NCBI RefSeq assembly: GCF_008329435.1
Contig: NZ_NPKN01000001.1
Coordinates: 372,001 to 436,000, forward strand
Reading direction: 5' to 3'
From: Rhodanobacter sp. T12-5
Lineage (GTDB): Bacteria > Pseudomonadota > Gammaproteobacteria > Xanthomonadales > Rhodanobacteraceae
DNA length: 64,000 nucleotides
Part shown: in pieces, positions 58,138-64,000 of the stretch
Numbering within the stretch: the stretch's first letter is position 1
Layout of the letters: each line of letters starts with the position of its first letter
Notes under the pieces: generated by a model
Seen by the model: only the letters and a program-made list of their open reading frames with translations
Told to the model about the DNA's origin: nothing
Database searches by the model: none
Made by a program: the position numbers and the translations under genes

Positions 58138-59415
58138 TCAATGCGTCGGCAGAACCTGCAGTGGCCGTAGCTGGTGTTTGTGCCTGAACAGCGGCACGAA
58201 CAGCAGCGCCATGATCAGCGAGTAGGCGGCGAAGGCCAGCCAGATGCCATGCCAGTCCTTGCAGATGGCGACGGTGTCGTTGCAGGTCCGGTCGGTGAAG
58301 AAATGGTCGATCGCGAAGCCGGCGATCAGGCTACCGAGCACGGCACCGACGCCGTTGGTCATCAGCATGAACAGGCCCTGCGCGCTGGCGCGGATCTTCG
58401 GGTCGGCCTGGCTCTCCACGAACAGCGAGCCGGAGATATTGAAGAAGTCGAACGCCATGCCGTAGATGATGCACGACAGCACGATCATCCACAGGCCATC
58501 GGCCGGGTTGCCGAAGCCGAACAGGGCGAAGCGCAGCACCCAGGCCAGCATGCTCATGGTCATCACCGCCTTGATCCCGAAGCGCTTCAGGAAGAACGGA
58601 ATGGTCAGGATGAAGGCGGTCTCGGAGAACTGCGAAATCGAAATGATGATGGCCGAGTAGCGGACCGTGAGCAGGTCCTTGTAGGCCGGGATCTTGGCGA
58701 AGTCCCTGAGGAAAGTGTCGCCATAGGCGTTGGTCAGTTGCAGCGCGGCACCGAGCAGCATGGCGAAGATGAAGAACACCGCCATGTTGCGATCCTTGAA
58801 CAGCACGAACGAGGTCAGCCCGAGGCGATCGGCCAGGCCGCGGCTGTGCGTGGCGTCCAGTTGCGGCGGGCACCTGGGCAGGGTGAACGCATACAGGCCC
58901 AGCAGCAGCGACGCGGCGGCGGCCACGTGGAACTGGGCCGCGGAGGACTCGAAGCCGAGCAGGCTCACCGTCCAGGTGGCGGCGATGAAGCCGATCGTGC
59001 CCCACACGCGGATCGGCGGATACACGGTGACCACGTCGAAGCCTTCCCGCTTCAGCGCGTTGTAGGCCACCGCGATCGACAGCGAGATCGTCGGCATGTA
59101 GAAGATCATGTTGAGCAGCATGACCCAGAACATCAGGTGCGGATTGTCGACCAGCGGCACCATGAACAACACGATCGCGCCGGCGATCTGGAACAGGCCA
59201 TAAAGGCGTTCGGCGTTGATCCACTTGTCGGCGATGATGCCGGCCAGCGACGGCATGAACAGCGAGGCGATGCCCATCGTCGAGAAAATCGCGCCGAAAT
59301 TGGTGCCCGACCAGTGCTGGGTATGGAACCACCAGGTGCCGATGGTCAGCAGCCAGGCCCCCCAGATGTAGAACTGCAGGAAGTTCATCACGATCAGGCG
59401 CAACTTCAGATTCAC
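58138..59415 (-). CDS. nupG: Nucleoside:proton symporter (NupG/XapB family)
   Basis: 425 residues from a GTG at 59415 (MNLKLRLIVMNFLQFYIWG), which matches the NupG start; the same frame stays open for another 170 codons upstream without homology. Seen: 12 membrane helices, IWGAWLLTIGTWWF, GIASLFMPSLAGIIADKW and ASAQGLFMLMTNGVGA, all typical of the family. It imports nucleosides with protons across the inner membrane. It is monocistronic, and no nucleoside catabolic genes adjoin. Confidence 0.9.
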   Translation of the reverse strand: MNLKLRLIVMNFLQFYIWGAWLLTIGTWWFHTQHWSGTNFGAIFSTMGIASLFMPSLAGIIADKWINAERLYGLFQIAGAIVLFMVPLVDNPHLMFWVMLLNMIFYMPTISLSIAVAYNALKREGFDVVTVYPPIRVWGTIGFIAATWTVSLLGFESSAAQFHVAAAASLLLGLYAFTLPRCPPQLDATHSRGLADRLGLTSFVLFKDRNMAVFFIFAMLLGAALQLTNAYGDTFLRDFAKIPAYKDLLTVRYSAIIISISQFSETAFILTIPFFLKRFGIKAVMTMSMLAWVLRFALFGFGNPADGLWMIVLSCIIYGMAFDFFNISGSLFVESQADPKIRASAQGLFMLMTNGVGAVLGSLIAGFAIDHFFTDRTCNDTVAICKDWHGIWLAFAAYSLIMALLFVPLFRHKHQLRPLQVLPTH

Positions 59416-59534
59416 GGGCAGGTATCCGGCATGTGTGTCCCCCTGACGCAGCCGAGGGAACCGCCCCGTGGCCACCAGCCGAGGCAGGTTAGAGGAAGCC
59501 GCGGGGAACCGGCAAGGCGCGCCGAAGCGCAGGG

Positions 59535-60131
59535 TCAAGCCACCGTGTGCAGCGCATCGGCCACGAGTTCGCGCAACACCGGCAGCAACTCCGCCTCGAA
59601 CCACGCATTGCGCACCAGCCACAACCGGTTGCGTGGACTCGGGTGCGGCAGCGGCAGATGGCCGCGGGCAAGCTGTTCGCGCCACGCCTGCACCGTATCG
59701 GTGAGCCGGGTGCCGCGTGCCACGCCGAGCAAGCCGGCCTGCGCGTACTGGCCGATCACCAGGGTGAGCTTCACCTGTTTCAGCAGTGGCAGCAGGCGCG
59801 GATGCCAGGCCGGCGCGCACTCCGGCCGCGGCGGCAGGTCGCCACCCTTGCCGCTGCCGGGAAAGCAGAAACCCATTGGCACGATCGCGACACGGCTGGC
59901 GTCGTAGAACGTGTCGCGATCGATCCCCAGCCATTCGCGCAAACGCTCGCCGCTGACATCGTTGAACGGAATGCCGGTGTCATGCACCTTGCGCCCCGGT
60001 GCCTGGCTGACGATCAGCAGCCGCGAGGTCGCCGATGCCTGCAGCACCGGTCGCGGGCCATGCGGCAGGTGCGCTTCGCAGATTCGACAGGCGCGAATAT
60101 CTCCGAGCAGTCGATCAAGCGTAACGGGCAT
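59535..60131 (-). CDS. Uracil-DNA glycosylase-family protein
   Basis: 198 residues from the ATG at 60131 (MPVTLDRLLGDIRAC). Seen: IVSQAPGRKVHDTGIPFNDVSG (the water-activating region of the UDG fold), LVIGQYAQ, and the DNA-binding PHPSPRNRLW. These define the UDG superfamily, but the group is not the classic Ung. The N-terminal CRICEAH has two Cys, possibly part of a metal site. It probably removes uracil or other lesions from DNA; the substrate range is unproven. Confidence 0.85.
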   Translation of the reverse strand: MPVTLDRLLGDIRACRICEAHLPHGPRPVLQASATSRLLIVSQAPGRKVHDTGIPFNDVSGERLREWLGIDRDTFYDASRVAIVPMGFCFPGSGKGGDLPPRPECAPAWHPRLLPLLKQVKLTLVIGQYAQAGLLGVARGTRLTDTVQAWREQLARGHLPLPHPSPRNRLWLVRNAWFEAELLPVLRELVADALHTVA

Positions 60132-60221
60132 GGCTACAAGCACCTCGCCGGCAAGGGTTTCGGGTTGCGAGCGACGTTGACTGTTCGCTGCGCGTGGCGA
60201 TGATGAGGTTGCGCATTCGCA

Positions 60222-61001
60222 TCATTTGAGTGGCGGCGGCATCACAACTACGTAGCTGCGTCGCCTTAGCAAAAACCATATCGCACCCAGTGGAAACGCC
60301 ACCGAAAGCGTCCACGGGCCGTAGGGCGAGGCAAAGGCGGAGGCGCCAAACAGCAGAAAACTGATCGGCTGCACGCTGAAAGCGCCGGTGGTCCAGTTGA
60401 ATCCGACAGTCACGAAACCGAACAGGATGAAAAGAATCCATGGCCATTTCCTGCCCCGCATAGGAGTGCGCAAACACATCACCAATGCGTATAGGCAAAG
60501 CAGCGGTATCACGCAGGCCAGCCCCAGAAAAACATAGTGCAGCGGACTTTTGCCGCGAAGGGTGAAAGCGTTGGTCTGTTCCAGCGATTGCTTCATCCGG
60601 TAAACGTGCAGGCCCTCAATGATGCGTTGATCACCATCGGTGGAGACAGTCATCTCCGCCAAAGCCCAGGCTGAATCGAATTGATACTCAAAGGTGAGCA
60701 TCACACGCGACTCGCCATTCGCAATCATCTTGCGGAAGCCAACGGTCTTGACTGAACGCGGCGCACCTGCAGGAAAGTAGCCGGCGAGCTTGGCCAGTTG
60801 CGTGTCGATGTCGGCGGTTCTGAGTTTGGCGGCCAGGTGATCCCTGGTCGAGTCCAGATGGCCCAGCCGCAGGTCGTCCAGCGTGGACCGGGCAAACTTC
60901 ACATCGGCGCTCGGAGCAAGGCGGTCGATCATGCCTTGCTGGCTGCATGCGCTCGCCAACAGGCACAGCAGTGCGATCAGAACGAACTTCATGCTTCTCA
61001 T
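60222..61001 (-). CDS. Lipoprotein with C-terminal membrane helices, function unknown
   Basis: 259 residues, with AGGGGG just before the start at 61001. Seen: a lipoprotein signal (LIALLCLLASAC, lipobox LASAC), then a soluble region of about 110 residues with YFPAGAPRSVKTVGF, and three hydrophobic segments near the C-terminus (about 165-185, 195-220, 225-245). A lipid anchor plus C-terminal membrane helices is unusual. Codon use and GC look lower than in the neighbours, suggesting a different origin. No family is recognised. Confidence 0.75.
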   Translation of the reverse strand: MRSMKFVLIALLCLLASACSQQGMIDRLAPSADVKFARSTLDDLRLGHLDSTRDHLAAKLRTADIDTQLAKLAGYFPAGAPRSVKTVGFRKMIANGESRVMLTFEYQFDSAWALAEMTVSTDGDQRIIEGLHVYRMKQSLEQTNAFTLRGKSPLHYVFLGLACVIPLLCLYALVMCLRTPMRGRKWPWILFILFGFVTVGFNWTTGAFSVQPISFLLFGASAFASPYGPWTLSVAFPLGAIWFLLRRRSYVVVMPPPLK

Positions 61002-61027
61002 CCATTCCCCCTGGAGAATATTAAGAG

Positions 61028-62398
61028 TCAAGGCAGAAGTTTGCCCGGATTGAGAATCCCGTCCGGATCGAACGCCGCCTTGACGTTGCGCATCAGCCCC
61101 AGCGTGGAGGGCTCCAGTGCCAGCGGCATGAACTCGCGCTTGAGCATGCCGATGCCGTGCTCGCCCGACAGCGTGCCGTCCAGCGATATCACCAGCGCAA
61201 ACAGTTCGGCCAGGCAGGCATGCGCACGCTCGCGCTCGGCCTCGTCGCGCGGCAGCAGGTTCACGTGCAGGTTGCCGTTGCCGGCGTGGCCGAAGCTGAC
61301 GATCAGCACGTCGTGCTTCGTCGACAGCTGCCTGATGCCGTCGACCAGGGCGGGCAGGTGGCTGACCGGCACCACCACGTCCTCGTTGATCTTGTTCGGC
61401 GAGATCGTGCGTTGCGCCGGCGACAGCGCCTTGCGCGCGGACCACAGGGCGCGCGTTTCCTCTGCCGTCTCGGCAACCCGCAAATCGTCGAGCCCGTCGC
61501 CGCGCGCTGCCGCAGACACGGCGTCGACTGCCGCGTCCAGCGTGGCCGGTTCGCCATCCACCTCGATCATCAGCATCGCGCCGGCCAGCGGAATGTTGTC
61601 GCCGCCGTGCGCATGCGCGAGCTTCAGCGCCACGTCGTCGATGAACTCCAGCGCGCACGGCGTCACCGGCTGCGCCATGATCCGCGCCACCGCCCGTGCA
61701 GCCGCGCCGACATCCTTGTAAGTCGCGCGCAGCGTGCGCACGGCCGATGCCTTCGGCGTCAGTTTCAAGGTGGCTTCCGTGATCAGCGCCAGCGTACCTT
61801 CCGAGCCGATCAGCAAACGGGTCAGGTCGTAGCCGGTCGCGCCCTTGCTGGTGTACGTGCCGCAGCGGAAGCCTTCGCCGGTGCCGGAGACTGCGCGCAG
61901 GCCCAGCGTGTTTTCGCGCGGCGTGCCGTATTTCACCGCGCGCGGCCCGGCCGAATTGCAGGCCAGGTTCCCGCCGATGCTGCACCACGGCGCCGACGAC
62001 GGATCGGGCGGCCAGAAGAATCCATGCGGTGCCAGCGCCTGCTGCAGGTCGGCGTTCAACACGCCGGGCTCGACCACGGCAAGGCGATTGTCCGGATCGA
62101 TGCGCACGATGCGGTTCATCCGCTCGAAGCTCGCCACCACGCCGCCGTCCACCGGTACCGTGGCGCCGGTGGTATTGCTGCCACGCCCGCGCGCGATCAC
62201 GGGTACCCGATGCGCGCGACACGCCTGTACCAGCGCCTCGACCTGGGTGTGCGAAGTCGGAAACACCACCGCATCCGGCAACGCCTGCCGGCGTGAGTTG
62301 TCGTACGAATAGGCGATCCGCTCGGCCTCGCCGACGGCGAACGCGTCTGCCGGGAAGGCGGTGCGAAGACGGTCGAGCAGGGCGGGTGGCAGCGGCAT
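61028..62398 (-). CDS. FAD-linked oxidase, GlcD/D-lactate dehydrogenase-like
   Basis: 456 residues. Seen: the FAD-binding type 4 domain with RGRGSNTTGATVPVDGGVV, SIGGNLACNSAGPRAVKYG and GSEGTLALITEATLKL, then the FAD-linked oxidase C-terminal domain with FGHAGNGNLHVNLLP and LSGEHGIGMLKREFMPL. This layout fits 2-hydroxyacid oxidases such as glycolate oxidase subunit GlcD or D-lactate dehydrogenase. No glcE/F genes are nearby, so it probably works alone; the substrate is open. Confidence 0.9.
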   Translation of the reverse strand: MPLPPALLDRLRTAFPADAFAVGEAERIAYSYDNSRRQALPDAVVFPTSHTQVEALVQACRAHRVPVIARGRGSNTTGATVPVDGGVVASFERMNRIVRIDPDNRLAVVEPGVLNADLQQALAPHGFFWPPDPSSAPWCSIGGNLACNSAGPRAVKYGTPRENTLGLRAVSGTGEGFRCGTYTSKGATGYDLTRLLIGSEGTLALITEATLKLTPKASAVRTLRATYKDVGAAARAVARIMAQPVTPCALEFIDDVALKLAHAHGGDNIPLAGAMLMIEVDGEPATLDAAVDAVSAAARGDGLDDLRVAETAEETRALWSARKALSPAQRTISPNKINEDVVVPVSHLPALVDGIRQLSTKHDVLIVSFGHAGNGNLHVNLLPRDEAERERAHACLAELFALVISLDGTLSGEHGIGMLKREFMPLALEPSTLGLMRNVKAAFDPDGILNPGKLLP

Positions 62399-62493
62399 TC
62401 GCCCAGTTTAACGCCGAACTCGCGATGGGCCGGCTGGACGGGGACGAGCTTGAAGCGGGAACGCGCTCTGGCGTGTTTCCGCGCTCGCCGGGC

Positions 62494-62955
62494 TCACTTC
62501 ATCAGCTTGTCCAGGATCCGCGTGAGCCACGCGCGCTCCTCGACATCGAGTTTCGCCAGCACCTCGCGCTCGCGCACGCGCGCCATCGGCGCGACCTCGT
62601 CGTGCATCGCCCAGCCTTTCGCGCTGAGGCTCAGTACCGAGCGACGCTTGTCGTTGTCGTGGATTGCCCGGTCGACCCGGCCGGCCTCGACCAACCGCGC
62701 CAGCGCGCGACTGACCGCCACCTTGTCCATCGCCGTGCGTTCGGCCACTTCGCGCGCGGACAGTCCCTCGAACCGCGCCAGCACCGCCATCACCCGCCAT
62801 TCGGTCATCGAGATGTCGTAGCGGCTCTGGTAGTCGTCGGCGATCGCCTGGCTGATCGTGTTGGACAGGATCGACAGCCGGTACGGCAGGAAATGTTCCA
62901 GTTGCAGGGGGGCATGCTCGGCAGTTGCGGAGGCTGGACGGCGCTTGGCGGGCAT
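62494..62955 (-). CDS. MarR-family transcriptional regulator
   Basis: 153 residues from the ATG at 62955 (MPAKRRPAS). Seen: a winged-helix MarR core (about 30-130) with MTEWRVMAVLARFEGLSAREVAERTAMDKVAVSRALARLVEAGRVDR and DKRRSVLSLSAKG (wing). It is divergent from hppD, and an imperfect 23-bp dyad lies in the gap. It is likely to control tyrosine catabolism, perhaps in answer to an aromatic acid; HpaR-like regulators show this arrangement. Confidence 0.9.
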   Translation of the reverse strand: MPAKRRPASATAEHAPLQLEHFLPYRLSILSNTISQAIADDYQSRYDISMTEWRVMAVLARFEGLSAREVAERTAMDKVAVSRALARLVEAGRVDRAIHDNDKRRSVLSLSAKGWAMHDEVAPMARVREREVLAKLDVEERAWLTRILDKLMK

Positions 62956-62981
62956 TGCGGCGATGATCCTTGCAAATGGTT

Positions 62982-63004
62982 TCACATGTAACTATAACGT
63001 GTGA
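62982..63004. promoter_or_regulatory. Dyad between marR and hppD, probable MarR operator
   Basis: TCACATGT (62982-62989) and ACGTGTGA (62997-63004) form an imperfect inverted repeat of 23 bp around an AT-rich centre (AACTATA). It lies in the 110-base divergent region, where it would overlap both promoters. Confidence 0.55.
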
Positions 63005-63065
63005 TTACCACCGATGATGGCACGCTCTTGTGCTGCCATCGTGCACCGACAATCAGGAGAGCGCC

Positions 63066-64000
63066 ATGAACGCCCAGCCGAACCTTGGCATGCAGGTCAC
63101 CACATTCGACAACCCGATGGGGATCGACGGTTTCGAATTCGTCGAGTTTGCCGCGCCGGCCGGCCGCGGCATCGAGCTGCATGAGCTGTTCAAGCGGATG
63201 GGTTTCAGCGCCGTGCTGAAGCACAAGTCTCGCCCGATTACCGTGTACCGGCAGAACGGCGTGAATTTCCTGATCAACGAGGACCCGGATTCCTTCGCTG
63301 CGGACTTCGCCAAGGCGCACGGTCCCAGTGCCTGCGGCTTCGCCATCCGCTTCCGCAAGCCCGGCGTGCAGGTGCTGCAATCCGTCCTCGACAACGGCGG
63401 CGAGAAGATCGAGCACAAGGAAGCCAGCAAGGCGGTGAACGCGGCCGTGATCAAAGGCATCGGCGACTGCATGCTGTACCTGGTCGATCGCTACGGCGAC
63501 CTGGGCAGCATCTACGACGCCGACTACGAGGCGATCGAAGGCGCCGACCAGAACCCGGCCGGCTTCGGTCTCACCTTCATCGACCACCTCACCCACAACC
63601 TGCATTTCGGCAACATGCAGAAGTGGTCGGACTACTACGAGCGCCTGTTCAACTTCCGCGAGATCCGCTATTTCGACATCAAGGGCGCCAAGACCGGCCT
63701 CGTCTCCAAGGCGATGACCGCGCCGGACGGCATCGTGCGCATCCCGCTGAACGAGTCGAACGATCCGAAAAGCCAGATCAACGAATACCTCGATGCCTAC
63801 CACGGCGAAGGCATCCAGCACATCGCCTGCTTCACCGACGACATCTACGGCACGGTGGAGAAGATGCGCGAGGCCGGCGTGGAATTCCTCGACACGCCCG
63901 ACGCGTATTTCGAAGTGATCGACGAACGCGTGCCGAACCACGGCGAGGACGTGGCACGGTTGGCGAAGAACAAGATCCTGATCGATGCCGATCTTGAAAC
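63066..64000 (+). CDS. hppD: 4-hydroxyphenylpyruvate dioxygenase (3' end outside window)
   Basis: The frame from the ATG at 63066 (preceded by GGAGAG) is open to the right edge, 311 residues; about 50 more are expected. Seen: the VOC fold in two halves, metal ligands His174 (FIDHLTHN) and His252 (GIQHIACF), and AFTDDIYGTV-like contacts; the third ligand (Glu) lies beyond the window. The enzyme turns 4-hydroxyphenylpyruvate into homogentisate, with Fe(II) and O2, in tyrosine degradation. It is divergent from the MarR gene. Downstream genes of the pathway (hmgA) would lie outside. Confidence 0.95.
   Translation, partial: MNAQPNLGMQVTTFDNPMGIDGFEFVEFAAPAGRGIELHELFKRMGFSAVLKHKSRPITVYRQNGVNFLINEDPDSFAADFAKAHGPSACGFAIRFRKPGVQVLQSVLDNGGEKIEHKEASKAVNAAVIKGIGDCMLYLVDRYGDLGSIYDADYEAIEGADQNPAGFGLTFIDHLTHNLHFGNMQKWSDYYERLFNFREIRYFDIKGAKTGLVSKAMTAPDGIVRIPLNESNDPKSQINEYLDAYHGEGIQHIACFTDDIYGTVEKMREAGVEFLDTPDAYFEVIDERVPNHGEDVARLAKNKILIDADLE

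Noticed and set aside
59416-59934. N-terminal extension of the nucleoside transporter by about 170 residues.
   Set aside because: No homology, Arg-rich, and it overlaps the uracil-DNA glycosylase-family gene; the NupG start is at 59415.

Overview
The window comes from a GC-rich gammaproteobacterium, most likely Xanthomonadales and probably Rhodanobacteraceae (Rhodanobacter/Dyella/Luteibacter type). The basis is gene content plus three sequence signs: a fused cysN-cysC gene, an S-adenosylhomocysteine (SAH) riboswitch in front of ahcY, and dispersed GTGG/GTAG-headed REP hairpins with a resident REP-associated tyrosine transposase (RAYT). No marker gene fixes the genus. I see no prophage, CRISPR array or complete insertion sequence.

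Layout. 1-1.5 kb: the 3' end of a Wadjet JetD-like gene, whose partners would lie left of the window, and a small secreted protein. 1.7-4.5 kb: M28 peptidase, mscL and a fumarylacetoacetase-family hydrolase. 4.7-9.2 kb: a four-gene ABC exporter (adaptor, ATPase, two FtsX-type permeases). 9.3-14 kb: short-chain fatty acid transporter, EamA exporter, Rieske ferredoxin, nucleotide-sugar dehydrogenase. 14.2-19 kb: sulfate activation (cysD, cysNC) facing an SLC13-type anion transporter. 19.2-24.1 kb: trmB, a FecR/DUF6600 protein, tRNA-Gly(CCC), rimB-rimK. 24.3-27.7 kb: two tandem paralogous secreted proteins with duplicated promoter dyads, then a BlaI regulator and an M56 peptidase fused to a TonB-type domain. 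28-30 kb: an OmpR-type two-component system behind a strong orphan terminator. 30.2-37.6 kb: ilvE, metF, gdx/sugE, an AhpD-like protein, a MocR regulator divergent from azoR, and ahcY with its SAH riboswitch.

37.8-50.5 kb: ppc, then the most coherent regulated module of the window. A consensus sigma-54 promoter and an upstream dyad precede a second ABC exporter (adaptor, ATPase, two duplicated ~800-residue permeases), followed by an NtrC-family response regulator and its histidine kinase. 50.5-51.3 kb: a RAYT surrounded by copies of its presumed REP family. 51.3-64 kb: GIY-YIG protein, GST, uup, metK, a diguanylate cyclase, dusB, a nucleoside transporter, a uracil-DNA glycosylase-family protein, a polytopic lipoprotein, a GlcD-type oxidase, and a MarR regulator divergent from hppD, which runs off the right edge.

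Connections. metF, ahcY and metK are three steps of the activated-methyl cycle, encoded separately, with riboswitch control visible only at ahcY. cysD/cysNC and the SLC13 carrier together suggest sulfate uptake and activation. Both ABC exporters carry a REP pair at the same place, between adaptor and ATPase genes. Several genes use the TAG inside the GTAG tip of an adjoining repeat as their stop codon.
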